Counted from the first letter of the stretch, positions 17,944 to 27,538 are shown. The stretch: 64,000 nt of DNA from DASRDE01 sp035938175 (GCA_035938175.1 DASZHD010000052.1:1-64000), one strand, 5' to 3'. The notes: a model not told the origin generated them from the letters alone. Numbers and translations are program-made.

Positions 17944-18732
17944 ATCCTTCACAACGCCTGGCTCTATCTCTGGCTGTTTCTAGCCGGATTCGGCGCGTCC
18001 GTATTCGGCTCGATGGTCGGCTTGGGCGGCGGATTTCTCATCGTTCCGATCCTGCGTCTGTTCTTCGGACTGCATCCCGCAATGGCCGCCGGTACGTCGC
18101 TCGCGCTCGTCGTCGCCAATAGCGGCAGCGGCGCGGTTGCGTACGCAATGCAGCGGCGCGTTCACGTTCGCGTGGGACTGGTACTCGCCGCTGCGGCGTT
18201 GCCCGGCAGCATTTTGGGCGCGATTGCCGTCAAGAACCTTGCGCCGCATCTTTTCGATCTCTTATTTGCGGCGTTCATTACGATCGTCGCAATCGACATC
18301 CTCATCAATAGCGAGAAGCGGCTCGCCGGCCGTGAAATGCACGGATTCGCACATCATACCGGCGGTATGGGCTGGACGCCGTCGATTCTCGCCGGATTCG
18401 TCGTGGGATTTATTTCGAGTATGTTCGGAGTCGGCGGCGGCGTCGTCTTGATTCCGTCGCTCATCTACTTTTCCGAATTGCCCGCGCACGCGATCACGGC
18501 GACGTCGCATTTTGCCATCGTGCTCACCTCGCCGGTCGGGCTGATCGCGCATTACCTGCAGCACGACATCGATTGGAATTACGTCGTGCCCCTGGTCGGC
18601 GGGGGCTTGCTTGGCGGGCCGCTCGGCGCGAGGCTCTCGCTGCGCCTGCATTCGCCTCGCCTGATGAGTTTGGTGGCTATTGCATTGATAGCCGCTGCGG
18701 TTGCGCTCGTTGCCCGCCACGTCTTTGGCTAA
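17944..18732 (+). CDS. TauE/SafE family membrane transporter
   Basis: An integral membrane protein of the TauE/SafE (DUF81) anion exporter family. Both repeat halves carry the glycine-rich signature: MVGLGGGFLIVPIL and FGVGGGVVLIPSL. The first ATG, at 18013, would cut off the first membrane helix, which is plainly encoded upstream (AWLYLWLFLAGFGASVFG). The only stop back to efp is the efp TAG itself, and no ATG, GTG or TTG lies between. I therefore place the start at the ATC at 17944; ATG 18013 is the conventional alternative (239 residues). Substrate unknown; sulfite or organosulfonates are known for relatives. Confidence 0.85.
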   Translation: MLHNAWLYLWLFLAGFGASVFGSMVGLGGGFLIVPILRLFFGLHPAMAAGTSLALVVANSGSGAVAYAMQRRVHVRVGLVLAAAALPGSILGAIAVKNLAPHLFDLLFAAFITIVAIDILINSEKRLAGREMHGFAHHTGGMGWTPSILAGFVVGFISSMFGVGGGVVLIPSLIYFSELPAHAITATSHFAIVLTSPVGLIAHYLQHDIDWNYVVPLVGGGLLGGPLGARLSLRLHSPRLMSLVAIALIAAAVALVARHVFG

Positions 18733-18788
18733 CTCTTGACACTGGCGGGCGGGGAAAGCAGGGTCCCCCTACTCAATTAGCGACGCGG

Positions 18789-20672
18789 ATGTATCCGATC
18801 GGGGCTTTATCGAGCGGAGCCGGTTCCGTTACGGAACTGGAGCGGCTGTTCGAAATTACGCGCGATGTTTTGGGAGCGCCATCATTAGATGCTGCGCTCA
18901 CTTCGCTTGCGCGCGGAATTCAAGAACTCTTCGGCTGGCGTTTCGTAACGATGGTCGCGGCGGAAGAGCCGAACGGCGAATTGCGCCGGCGCGTTCTGCT
19001 GGGCTATCCGCAAGATGTAATCGAGCAGCGTTTGTACGAGCGCATCGATCATCAGGCGTTCGAAGAGATGCTCAGCCAGGCCGTGCGGTTTTTCGAGGAC
19101 TGCTACTTCTTCCCGGCAGAGCGCGAAGCGCATTGGGAGCGTTCGATATACACGGGCGAAATGCCCAATGCACCGCAGCGCAAGTATCCCAGCCAATGGC
19201 ACGAACGTGACGCGCTGGTTCTCACGCTGCACGACCGCGACGGCCTGATGATCGGTTATATGTCGCCGGATGGCCCGATCAGTGGCGAGATTCCCAGCGC
19301 GCAAACCTTGCGTGCAATGCAAGTCTTCGTCAATCTGATGGGTATGGCGCTTGCCACGGCGCGTTCGCAGAGCCGCCTGCAATACGAAGCGACGCACGAT
19401 TCGCTTACCGGCTTGCCCAACCGCACGGTATTTTCTCTAGAACTCGCGCGCGCGCTCGAAGCGGTACAACGCGGCGACGCGCTGCAACGGGCGGTGTTGT
19501 ATTTGGATCTCGATGAGTTCAAATCGATAAACGACACGCTCGGACACATTGCGGGCGACGACGTCTTGAAAGAAGCGGCAACGCGCCTGCGCGCGGTGAT
19601 GGACGAGCGTTTTACCGTCGCGCGCATGGCGGGAGATGAATTTGCGGTTCTGGTCGCCGACGCCACGCCGGAGCGAATCGGCTCCGCTTTGGACGTGATT
19701 CATCGCACGCTGCGGCGGCCGTATCACGTCGCGGGACGCGAAATCGTCATGACGGCCAGCATCGGTGTCGCTCCGGTCGACAAGCAATACACCTCAATCG
19801 CCGAGGTGCTGCGCGATGCCGACACGGCGATGTATTACGCAAAATCGGAAGGGCGCAACCGCAGCGCCTATTTCGTCTCCAGCATGCACGAAGAAGCTCT
19901 GCGCCGGCTTTCGCTGCGCATGCACCTGCGTTCGGCCATTGAAGAAAAACAATTCGTGGTGCTCTACCAGCCGATCGTCGAGCTGGCGACGGGCGCAATT
20001 TCGGGCTTCGAGGCATTATTGCGGTGGAACCACCCGGAGCAAGGATACTTGAGCCCGGCATCGTTCCTGCCATTGGCGGAAGAGATGGGTCTCATGGTGC
20101 CGGTCGGACGGTTCGTCCTTTCGAGCGCGTGCTATCAATTGCGGCGCTGGCGCGAACTCACGGGCGATCAGAATCTGAAGATCAACGTCAACCTTTCCGT
20201 TCAGGAAGTGCTGCAGCCCGATCTGCCCGAGTTTCTCGCCGCATTAGTCGAAGAATTCGCCATTCGGCCAGGTCAGCTTTCACTCGAAATTACCGAGACC
20301 TCGATTCTACAGAGCGAGCTGCGCGCGGCGGGCGTGCTGGCCCAGTTGAAGGCGGTCGGCGTAGAACTCTGCATCGACGACTTCGGGACCGGTTACTCGT
20401 CGCTGCGATACATCAAATCGCTGCCGATCGACGCGTTCAAGATCGACCAAACGTTCATCTCGGACCTGGACGACGTCAAGAGCCAGCAAATCGTGGAGAT
20501 GCTGGTGGGCCTCGGCCAGGCGTGCAAATTGCGCGTTACCGCCGAGGGGATCGAGACGCCGATGCAGGCTCAGCGGCTGCTCGCGCTGGGGTGCGTCTAT
20601 GGGCAGGGGCTGTATTTTCACGCCGCAATGCCCGCCGAAATGGTCGCCCCGCTGTTGTCCCTGGCCTCCTGA
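18789..20672 (+). CDS. GAF-like/GGDEF/EAL cyclic di-GMP enzyme
   Basis: A soluble 627-residue protein. Residues 15-190 form a GAF-like sensor region. The GGDEF domain has DSLTGLPNR and the active-site variant AGDEF (281-285). The EAL domain has EAL (408-410), NVNLSVQE, EITET, DDFGTGYSS (530-538) and KIDQTFI, so all key phosphodiesterase residues appear present. It may make or break cyclic di-GMP, or use the GGDEF part for GTP sensing. The ATG at 18789 is chosen because upstream codons overlap the TauE gene. Control by cyclic di-GMP of surface or motility traits is the usual role. Confidence 0.93.
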   Translation: MYPIGALSSGAGSVTELERLFEITRDVLGAPSLDAALTSLARGIQELFGWRFVTMVAAEEPNGELRRRVLLGYPQDVIEQRLYERIDHQAFEEMLSQAVRFFEDCYFFPAEREAHWERSIYTGEMPNAPQRKYPSQWHERDALVLTLHDRDGLMIGYMSPDGPISGEIPSAQTLRAMQVFVNLMGMALATARSQSRLQYEATHDSLTGLPNRTVFSLELARALEAVQRGDALQRAVLYLDLDEFKSINDTLGHIAGDDVLKEAATRLRAVMDERFTVARMAGDEFAVLVADATPERIGSALDVIHRTLRRPYHVAGREIVMTASIGVAPVDKQYTSIAEVLRDADTAMYYAKSEGRNRSAYFVSSMHEEALRRLSLRMHLRSAIEEKQFVVLYQPIVELATGAISGFEALLRWNHPEQGYLSPASFLPLAEEMGLMVPVGRFVLSSACYQLRRWRELTGDQNLKINVNLSVQEVLQPDLPEFLAALVEEFAIRPGQLSLEITETSILQSELRAAGVLAQLKAVGVELCIDDFGTGYSSLRYIKSLPIDAFKIDQTFISDLDDVKSQQIVEMLVGLGQACKLRVTAEGIETPMQAQRLLALGCVYGQGLYFHAAMPAEMVAPLLSLAS

Positions 20673-20708
20673 TAGAAGCAGCCGACGCCTGGGTACAACC
20701 CCGGCACC

Positions 20709-20900
20709 ATGGTTGTTCAAACTGCTACGGCCACTTCACGCTTGGGCGAACCCCAAACGACTGTCGAACGCGGGACCATCGAACCCGAGTCCTGGACGTA
20801 CACGCAGCGTTGGAATTGGCCGTGCGGCTGCGCCGGCGAGATCATCTGCGGCTCGCTGATCGAGCTGAACTCCTGCACGCAACACGAACGCCCGCGCTAG
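20709..20900 (+). CDS. Small cysteine-rich hypothetical protein
   Basis: A possible 63-residue protein starting at ATG 20709, with a Trp/Cys-rich C-terminal half (WNWPCGCAGEIICGS, then a fourth Cys in NSCTQ). Four cysteines in CxC-x5-C-x9-C spacing could bind metal or form disulfides. No signal peptide and no ribosome site are seen. Its stop overlaps the hpnG stop by four bases on the opposite strand. I do not recognise the family; coding-like residue content is the only support. Confidence 0.45.
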   Translation: MVVQTATATSRLGEPQTTVERGTIEPESWTYTQRWNWPCGCAGEIICGSLIELNSCTQHERPR

Positions 20901-21517
20901 TGCGCGGCGCGCTTCCCCGCTAGATTCAATCCATCCGCCGCGGCGCGCGCGATGATTTGCGCTGCAAGCGCCGCGCAGCGCGGACCTTCACGTGCGAGGA
21001 ACGGCAGATCCAACCACGCGCGTGGATGGAAAACAACCGTACGCGGATCGTTCCACGCACCGTCGATTTCGCGCCGCGGCGTGTCCAGGACGACGCGCAC
21101 GCACGCAACGGCGTCCGCCTCGATGATTCCGGTCTCCATGTCGACGCCCGCGTAGCCCTGTCCGGCTAACGAGCGCCGCCCTTGCGCGCCATGGACCATC
21201 GTCGCACTGGTTGCGATCGGATCCTCAACGGGATCGATCTGCAGCGCTCGCGCGGCGGATACGAGCGCATCCGTCAACGCGGAATCGCACTGCAGCACCG
21301 AACCGTCGGGCCGCCGCACGCTGCGCGGAATCAGCACCGCGCCCGTCTCGAGATCCTCGCGCAAACCGCCCGCAAGTCCGCAACTGATGACACTCCCCGA
21401 AAAGCGGCGTATCCGCGACAACGCGATTCCGGCTTCCACGACGCGAACATTCGGGCCCAGCGCCGCGCGCGCTGCGCCGGCTTCCAACGACGTGGCCGTT
21501 ACAACGGCGATCTGCAT
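20897..21517 (-). CDS. hpnG: Hopanoid-associated phosphorylase HpnG
   Basis: A 206-residue nucleoside-phosphorylase-like protein (AVVTATSLEAGAARAALG, SCGLAGGLREDLETGAVLI, VDMETGIIE). In known hopanoid pathways HpnG removes adenine from adenosylhopane to give phosphoribosyl- or ribosylhopane. The VDMETG motif carries the Glu that contacts ribose in this fold. It is the last gene of the minus-strand hopanoid run and overlaps hpnA by 19 bases. Assignment as HpnG rather than another nucleosidase rests mainly on context. Confidence 0.9.
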   Translation of the reverse strand: MQIAVVTATSLEAGAARAALGPNVRVVEAGIALSRIRRFSGSVISCGLAGGLREDLETGAVLIPRSVRRPDGSVLQCDSALTDALVSAARALQIDPVEDPIATSATMVHGAQGRRSLAGQGYAGVDMETGIIEADAVACVRVVLDTPRREIDGAWNDPRTVVFHPRAWLDLPFLAREGPRCAALAAQIIARAAADGLNLAGKRAAH

Positions 21518-22497
21518 TTGTAGCCGTTATCCACGTACCACTTCACGGCGCGCTCCAACGCGTCACGCACCGGCGTGGGCGTGAATCCGAGCTCGCGCGC
21601 CGCTTTCGACGAATCGACGAACATGAGCTCGCGCGCCATGCGCACGCCTTCAACCGGGATTGCCGGCTCGGCGCCGGGGACCAGCCGGCAGCGCAATTCG
21701 TCGGCGTACGCGAGCGCGGTCAACACCGGATCGGGAATGCGCCATGCCGGCAGCGGCCATTCCGTAATCTCCGAGAGAATCTGCCAGATGTCGGCAAGCA
21801 AAAGATTTTCGCCGCCCAGGATGTACCGCTCACCGGGTACGCCGCGTTCGAGTGCGGTTACGTGCGCGCGGGCGACGTCTTCAACAGCGACCAGATTCAA
21901 GCCGCCGCGGGGCGGCTCGACGGACATTTTGCCGTTCGCAAAATCCAGCACCATGCGCCCCGTGGGAGTCGGCTTCCAATCGCCGGGACCAACGGGTGCG
22001 GTCGGCAGCAACGCGACCACCGGAACGCGCGATGCGAATGCGGCGCGTTCCTGATCTACTTTGGAATGATGGTAGCCGTGCTTCGAATCGTCGTTGACCC
22101 AATCGTTCTCGGTACGCAGCCGCCCGTCGCGCATCGGCCCCACCGTCGCCGAACTGGATGTAAGCACTGCGCGCTCGACGCCCGCGATATGGGCTGCTTC
22201 CAAAAGTCCCGCGGTGCCGCGCACGTTCACGTCGTGAAGACGCGCTCGATCTCTCGGTGAAAACGAATACAGTGCGGCGCAGTGCACGACGTAGCGGCAG
22301 CCGTACAGTGCGCGCGCAAACGCGCCGGACTCGCGCAGATCGCCCTGCACGAACTGTACGAGCTCCACGTCATCGTGCGGCTGACGCACCAAGGCGCGGA
22401 CAGAATAGCCCGCGAGCAGCAATTCGTGCAAGACGTGGCCGCCGACGAAGCCGCTACGCCCGGTGAGAAATACGCGGCCCTTTCCGTTAGAGCCCAT
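21499..22497 (-). CDS. hpnA: Hopanoid-associated sugar epimerase/reductase HpnA
   Basis: A 332-residue extended short-chain dehydrogenase. The NAD(P)-binding loop is TGRSGFVGGHV at the N-terminus, and the catalytic YxxxK is YHHSK in HGYHHSKVDQE. It resembles the HpnA family found in hopanoid loci, whose exact reaction is not settled. It sits five bases after hpnH and overlaps hpnG, so these three tailoring genes move together. Confidence 0.9.
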   Translation of the reverse strand: MGSNGKGRVFLTGRSGFVGGHVLHELLLAGYSVRALVRQPHDDVELVQFVQGDLRESGAFARALYGCRYVVHCAALYSFSPRDRARLHDVNVRGTAGLLEAAHIAGVERAVLTSSSATVGPMRDGRLRTENDWVNDDSKHGYHHSKVDQERAAFASRVPVVALLPTAPVGPGDWKPTPTGRMVLDFANGKMSVEPPRGGLNLVAVEDVARAHVTALERGVPGERYILGGENLLLADIWQILSEITEWPLPAWRIPDPVLTALAYADELRCRLVPGAEPAIPVEGVRMARELMFVDSSKAARELGFTPTPVRDALERAVKWYVDNGYKCRSPL

Positions 22498-22502
22498 CGG
22501 CT

Positions 22503-23510
22503 CTAATGCGCAAGCGCGGCCCGAATGCTCTCCTTAATCGAGCCTGTCGTCTTGGCGACGGCAGTCGGTTCGTATCCACAGTGCGCCATGCAATTCGCGC
22601 ACTTCTCGTGCTTGCCGCGGCCGTATTGCGACCAGTCCGTCTCTTCGATGAGTTCCTTGTACGATTTCGCGTAGGGCGCGTCCGACATCAAATAGCACGG
22701 GCGCTGCCAACCGAAGATCGAATACGACGGAATGCCCCAGGGAGTGCACTCCATGTCGAGTTTGCCTTCCAGAAAATCGAGAAACAGCGGGCTGTGGTTC
22801 AGCCGCCACTTTTTGCGTTTGCCGCCGGAGAACGCTTCGCGGAAAATCGCGCGGGTACGCTCGACTCCCAAGAAGTGCTCTTGATCGGGAGCCTTCTCGT
22901 ACGCGTAGCCCGGCGAAATCTGCATCGAGTCGACCTGCAGTTCGTCGTTCAAATAATCGAGCACCGTGCGGATCGTCGCGGCGTCGTCGGGATCGAAGAA
23001 CGTCGTGTTGGTCGAGACGCGGAAACCCTTCGCCTTTGCCACTTTGATCGCGGCCACCGCTTTGTCGAACGTGCCCTCGCGGCAGACGACTTCGTCGTGC
23101 CGTTCGCGCATGCCGTCCAAGTGCACCATCCACGTGAAGAGCGCGTGCGGTTTGAACTTGTCGATCTTCTTCTCCAGCAGCAGCGCGTTGGTGCAGACGA
23201 TCACGACTTTCTTGCGGCGGATCAATTCATCCACCAAGCGCGGCAACTCTTCGTATACCAGCGGCTCGCCGCCCGCGATCGAAATCACCGGCGCGCCGCA
23301 CTCTTCCACCGCAGCGACGCAGTCCTCCACCGACAAGCGCTTGCGCAGAATATCCATGGGGTACTGAATCTTGCCGCAGCCCGCGCATGCCAGATTGCAT
23401 TGATAGAGCGGCTCCAGCTCCATCACCAGCGGATACTTCTGCTCGCCTTTGAGTTTCTTGCCGAAGATGTACTTTGCAATCTCCAGCTTTTGTGCGAAGG
23501 GTGTGCTCAT
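22503..23510 (-). CDS. hpnH: Adenosylhopane synthase HpnH (radical SAM)
   Basis: A 335-residue radical SAM enzyme that joins the adenosyl radical to diploptene, forming adenosylhopane, the first step of C35 hopanoid synthesis. The cluster motif is CNLACAGC (Cys38, Cys42, Cys45), followed by SIAGGEPL. The C-terminal part has a further Cys group (KCANCMAHCGYEPTA). The ATG at 23510 shares one base with the shc stop (TAATG), which fixes the start. Confidence 0.95.
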   Translation of the reverse strand: MSTPFAQKLEIAKYIFGKKLKGEQKYPLVMELEPLYQCNLACAGCGKIQYPMDILRKRLSVEDCVAAVEECGAPVISIAGGEPLVYEELPRLVDELIRRKKVVIVCTNALLLEKKIDKFKPHALFTWMVHLDGMRERHDEVVCREGTFDKAVAAIKVAKAKGFRVSTNTTFFDPDDAATIRTVLDYLNDELQVDSMQISPGYAYEKAPDQEHFLGVERTRAIFREAFSGGKRKKWRLNHSPLFLDFLEGKLDMECTPWGIPSYSIFGWQRPCYLMSDAPYAKSYKELIEETDWSQYGRGKHEKCANCMAHCGYEPTAVAKTTGSIKESIRAALAH

Positions 23511-25396
23511 TACGCCGTTACCTGTTGCCTTGCCGTGTCGCGTACCTGCATCTGGGCCCGCAGCGGCGCTTGCTCCATCGCCAGCGCCATCGTCGGAAAG
23601 AGATGCCGGTACAGATGATAGTTCAGATAAAAGTCGCGCGGAAAACCGGTGCCCGTGAAGTGGGGCTCGTCCCACGTGCCGTCGGTTCTCTGCGTCTCGC
23701 GCAGGAATCCAAGACCTCGCACGGCGGCCGGATGGTTGCCCATTCCGGCCCATTGCATCGTCATCACTGCCCACGCAGTTTGCGAGGGCGTGCTCGCTCC
23801 GACGCCCGCGAACGACTCGTCGACGTACGAATGGCAACTTTCTCCCCAGCCGCCGTCGGCGTTCTGGCGCGAAATCATCCATTGCACGGCACGTAAGATC
23901 ATATCGCGCCCGGCATTCATTTGCCCGAGCGCCGAGACGACGCACCACGTGCCGTAGATGTGATTCACGCCCCAGCGCCCGAACCAGGATCCCCACGGGC
24001 GCTGCGTCTTGCGCAAGTATGCCAACGCGCCCGCAACGTACGGATCGCTTTCGTCGCGCCCGAGCATTGCAAGCATCTCCACGACGTGCGCCGTGACGTC
24101 TTCGCTCGGCGGATCGATCATCGCTCCGAAATCCGAAAACGGCATCCGGTAGAGAATTTCACTCGTGTTGTCGCGATCGAACGCCGCCCACGCGTTGTTG
24201 CTCGACCGCATCGCGAGCGTCCACCGCACCGCGCGTTCGATCGGCTCGTGCACGGTCGCCGGCTCGCCGGTTTCGAGCAGCGAACAGACGATGACTGCCG
24301 TATCGTCGATGTCGGGATAGGCATCGTTATCGAATTCGAACGCCCATCCGCCGTTATCGACGTTCTTACAGCGCACGCGCCAATCACCGGGCGCCTTCGG
24401 ATCGATTTGCTCCGCGAGCATCCACGCGACCGCGCGTTGCAGCGCGGGATGATCGTGGCGTAAGCCGGCTTGGTACAGCGCGCGCAGCGCCCACGCGGTG
24501 TCCCAAACCGGAGACATACACGCCTGAAAGCGCCAGCCGGTTTCGTCTTCGAACGCAAATCGCTCCATGCCGTGCAGTCCCTTGCGCAACACCGGACTGT
24601 CGACGCCGTGCCCTTCCAAATTGAGGGCAATCAACGAATACACCCACGGCGGCTGAATGCCGCCCCAACTTCCGTCGGCTTCTTGGCGCTCGACGATCCA
24701 GTCGATCATCGCCCTGCATGCAGATTCGCGCCCCGGCTTCCACGGCAAGCGTTCGTAGAGCTTCAGCCCTTTGTCCACCCACCACAGCCATCCCGAACCG
24801 GGCACCGCGTGCATGCGTGCATGCGTTCCGGGATTGATGATTTCATCGACCGTTACACCTAACGGACGCACCGGACGCCGCGCGATGACGACGCACAGCG
24901 GCGCAACCGTGCCGCGCGCCCAACACGAAAAATCGTAGAGATTGAACGGCATCCACGGCGGAAAGTACACGATCTCCGGAGGCATCGTGGGAATGCCGTC
25001 CCACGGATACACGCCGAACAGCGCCATCCAAATCTTCGTGAACACACGCGCCGACGCCAGACCGCCGAGTTTGCGCACGATCTCGAGAGCGCGCTGCATT
25101 TCGCCGCGCGCCGGGTCGACGCCGAGTACCTTGAGCGCGACGTACGCTTCGATCGTCGTGCTGAGATCGGCCGGCCCGTCGTAATACAGCGCCCACGAAC
25201 CATCGGATCGCTGATGATGCAGAATATGTTCGATCGCGCCTTCACGGATCGGGTCCGGCGAAATTCCCAAGAACCGCAGCAGCAGCACGTGCTCGGCCGT
25301 CATGGTGACGTTCGTTTCCAGCTCGTCCGTCCACCAGCCGTCGGGATGTTGCTTATCGAGCAGCCAGGCGACGGCGCGATCGAGATGATCCTGCAT
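23510..25396 (-). CDS. shc: Squalene-hopene cyclase
   Basis: Cyclises squalene to hopene/diplopterol at the membrane surface (also called HpnF). The 628-residue protein has the acid motif DIDDT (residues 362-366, the DxDD of the family) that protonates the substrate. It also has multiple QW repeats such as QNADGGWGES and QRTDGTWDEP, and the WGSWFGRWGVNHIYGT segment near residue 495. It overlaps hpnE by 44 bases at its start and hpnH by one base at its stop. Confidence 0.97.
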   Translation of the reverse strand: MQDHLDRAVAWLLDKQHPDGWWTDELETNVTMTAEHVLLLRFLGISPDPIREGAIEHILHHQRSDGSWALYYDGPADLSTTIEAYVALKVLGVDPARGEMQRALEIVRKLGGLASARVFTKIWMALFGVYPWDGIPTMPPEIVYFPPWMPFNLYDFSCWARGTVAPLCVVIARRPVRPLGVTVDEIINPGTHARMHAVPGSGWLWWVDKGLKLYERLPWKPGRESACRAMIDWIVERQEADGSWGGIQPPWVYSLIALNLEGHGVDSPVLRKGLHGMERFAFEDETGWRFQACMSPVWDTAWALRALYQAGLRHDHPALQRAVAWMLAEQIDPKAPGDWRVRCKNVDNGGWAFEFDNDAYPDIDDTAVIVCSLLETGEPATVHEPIERAVRWTLAMRSSNNAWAAFDRDNTSEILYRMPFSDFGAMIDPPSEDVTAHVVEMLAMLGRDESDPYVAGALAYLRKTQRPWGSWFGRWGVNHIYGTWCVVSALGQMNAGRDMILRAVQWMISRQNADGGWGESCHSYVDESFAGVGASTPSQTAWAVMTMQWAGMGNHPAAVRGLGFLRETQRTDGTWDEPHFTGTGFPRDFYLNYHLYRHLFPTMALAMEQAPLRAQMQVRDTARQQVTA

Positions 25397-26666
25397 CGTT
25401 TCCTTTCAGTAAGACGCGCGCCGCCGCAAGTCCGCTGCGGACCGCGGATTCCATCGTGTCCGGCCAGCCGGTGGCGGTCCATGCGCCGGCGATTGCCAAG
25501 TTCGGCAAAAGGGTCCGGGATGTGGGACGCTGCGTGCCGGGCCGCGCGAGATACGTGCCTTCGGGATTCCGCGTGGCCGCGCCGCGGACGAGGCCGGCTG
25601 CGGCTAGTTCGGGAACGGCGCGGCGGAGTTCTTTCCACGTCTCGTCCACGACCTGGGCGGTCGGCACGGCGACCAGCGCATCGGCGGCGCTCAAACTGCA
25701 GCACACGTAGCCGGGCGCTTTTTGAAAGATCCACTGCACCGGCGAATCCAACAGCGCGGCAAAATCGAATGGAAGCGCGCCGGCGTCGTGCCAGAGATGC
25801 ACGTCCATGATCGCAAACGGTTCGTAGACGTCGAGCGCCGGAACTCCGAAGGCCGCCGGATCGCCCAGCAATTTCGCGAGCGCGCGCGGAGGAACCGCAA
25901 GGACGGCCGCATCGTAGTGCGCATCGCCGGACGGTGTCTGCAAATCGACCCCTTCGGGCCGTGCGCGCATTTCGAGGACGGCGGATGCACGGTGAACGGC
26001 GTGCAGCCGGCTCGCCGCGGCCTCCATGATCTCCGCGAGCGGCACCGTAGCGAATCCGAAACTCGCCGCGTCGCGATCGTGCAGGAACGCCGTGGAAATC
26101 ACGAACGCCGCTTCGGCGGCGTTCATGCGATCCAGCGGTGCATTGAGCGCGGGGACGAGAAACGGCTCCCAAAACGCGTGCATCGTTTCCGCGCTTTGCC
26201 CGTGCGCCCGGAGCCACTCCGCAAAGCTGCGATCCTCGGTCGCCGATCCGGGCCTCAAGCGCAGCTCCACCAGCGCGCGCGCAATGCGCAGTTTTCCGCC
26301 CGTCGAAAGATGCGCGTAGCCGGCGAACGACGTCAGCAAATGCAGCGGAGCGGGCAGCGAACCGGCGCGCAAACCGCTGCGCAAGCCGTCTTTTGAGTAG
26401 ACGGCTACGTCAAAACGATCTTGCGTGTGAAGCGCGCGCGCCATGCCGGCGCGTTTGACGAACCTTATAAACTCCGTACAGCAGGCAAGATAGACATGCT
26501 GGCCGTTATCGACGACGTGGCCGTCGACTTCGAACGAGGTCGCACGGCCGCCGAGCAGACGGCTGCGCTCGTACACGTCGACTTCAAACCCCGCCTCCTG
26601 CAATTCAAGCGCTGCAGAAAGCCCGGCGAGTCCGCCGCCGACGACCGCTACCGTGCCCACAGCCAC
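25353..26666 (-). CDS. hpnE: Hydroxysqualene dehydroxylase/squalene desaturase HpnE
   Basis: An FAD-dependent amine-oxidase-fold enzyme of 437 residues. The dinucleotide loop is VAVVGGGLAGLSAALELQ with ERSRLLGGRATSF after it; the C-terminal flavin motif is ATGWPDTMESAVRSG. In the HpnCDE route, HpnE reduces hydroxysqualene to squalene. The GTG at 26666 is the likely start and overlaps the hpnD stop by 19 bases. Cells with HpnCDE do not need a eukaryote-type squalene synthase. Confidence 0.95.
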   Translation of the reverse strand: MAVGTVAVVGGGLAGLSAALELQEAGFEVDVYERSRLLGGRATSFEVDGHVVDNGQHVYLACCTEFIRFVKRAGMARALHTQDRFDVAVYSKDGLRSGLRAGSLPAPLHLLTSFAGYAHLSTGGKLRIARALVELRLRPGSATEDRSFAEWLRAHGQSAETMHAFWEPFLVPALNAPLDRMNAAEAAFVISTAFLHDRDAASFGFATVPLAEIMEAAASRLHAVHRASAVLEMRARPEGVDLQTPSGDAHYDAAVLAVPPRALAKLLGDPAAFGVPALDVYEPFAIMDVHLWHDAGALPFDFAALLDSPVQWIFQKAPGYVCCSLSAADALVAVPTAQVVDETWKELRRAVPELAAAGLVRGAATRNPEGTYLARPGTQRPTSRTLLPNLAIAGAWTATGWPDTMESAVRSGLAAARVLLKGNDAGSSRSRRRLAAR

Positions 26667-27538
26667 GATCCCACGACCACGCGCAGCTTTTCGCTCTTGC
26701 TCAGCGCCGCGCGCTCGCGAAGCGGCAACTGCGGATCGCGTTCGATCTTCTCCAGAATTCGTTCGTAGATTCCCGCCATGGTTTGCACGCAGGCGGCAGC
26801 GCGGCGCGGGATGTAGCGCAAAACTTCATATCCACTCTCGAACAATGCGCGGGCACGCTGCGTTTCAAACGCCACGAGATCGTTCCAGTTCGCTCCCGGT
26901 TGCACCGCCAAGATCGATTCCTCGGCGATGCCGTAGCGGGCGAGATCTTCCGCAGGCAGATAAATCCGTCCCATCTCCGCGTCTTCGCGAACGTCGCGCA
27001 GAATATTCGTCAGCTGCAGCGCGAGGCCCAAATCGTCGGCGCGAAGCAGCGCCGCTTCATCGGTAAAGCCGAAGATCCGCACGCACATTCTGCCGACGAC
27101 GGATGCCACCAGTTTGCAATATTCCGCCAGCTCGTCCCACGTTTGATAACGCGTTTGCGTGCAATCGCGTTCGACGCCGTCGATGAGCGCCTGCAGTTCT
27201 TCTTCCGGAATACGATAGCGCCGCGTCGCCGAGGAAAGCACTTCCATCACGGGGTCGCGCCCCTCGCCGCGAACGCACCGTGCAACGCGATCGCGCTGCG
27301 CCGCCAACCGTTCGGGAATCAGCTCCGGCCGCTCGGCCCCGTCCACATCGTCGTCGACCTGCCTGGCGAAATCATACAGCGCGTAAATCGCCATGCGCTG
27401 ATCGAAAGGCAGCGAGATGAAACCCCAGTAGAAATTCTTCGCCTCCCGGCGCGCCATTTCGCGGCAAAACCGCTCGGCATCGGACTCGATGTGCGGCGGA
27501 CGCCGGACGTAGCGGACGGCATCAAGCGGTCTCAGCAC
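26648..27538 (-). CDS. hpnD: Presqualene diphosphate synthase HpnD
   Basis: Condenses two farnesyl diphosphates to presqualene diphosphate. The two Asp-rich sites of the squalene/phytoene synthase fold are seen in ARQVDDDVDG and NILRDVREDAEMGRIYLP. I chose the GTG at 27538 (296 residues) because GAGGT lies just upstream and it overlaps the hpnC stop region by 17 bases. An upstream frame extension exists but lies wholly inside hpnC, and an ATG at 27457 would remove family residues. Confidence 0.94.
   Translation of the reverse strand: MLRPLDAVRYVRRPPHIESDAERFCREMARREAKNFYWGFISLPFDQRMAIYALYDFARQVDDDVDGAERPELIPERLAAQRDRVARCVRGEGRDPVMEVLSSATRRYRIPEEELQALIDGVERDCTQTRYQTWDELAEYCKLVASVVGRMCVRIFGFTDEAALLRADDLGLALQLTNILRDVREDAEMGRIYLPAEDLARYGIAEESILAVQPGANWNDLVAFETQRARALFESGYEVLRYIPRRAAACVQTMAGIYERILEKIERDPQLPLRERAALSKSEKLRVVVGSWLWAR

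Noticed and set aside
18736..18764. TTGACA before the GGDEF-EAL gene as a promoter
   Set aside because: The -35 is perfect, but no plausible -10 element lies 16-18 bases downstream (CAGGGT is found).
22506..23618. 370-codon open frame on the plus strand
   Set aside because: Antisense to hpnH, low-complexity Arg/Leu-rich product with no family features.
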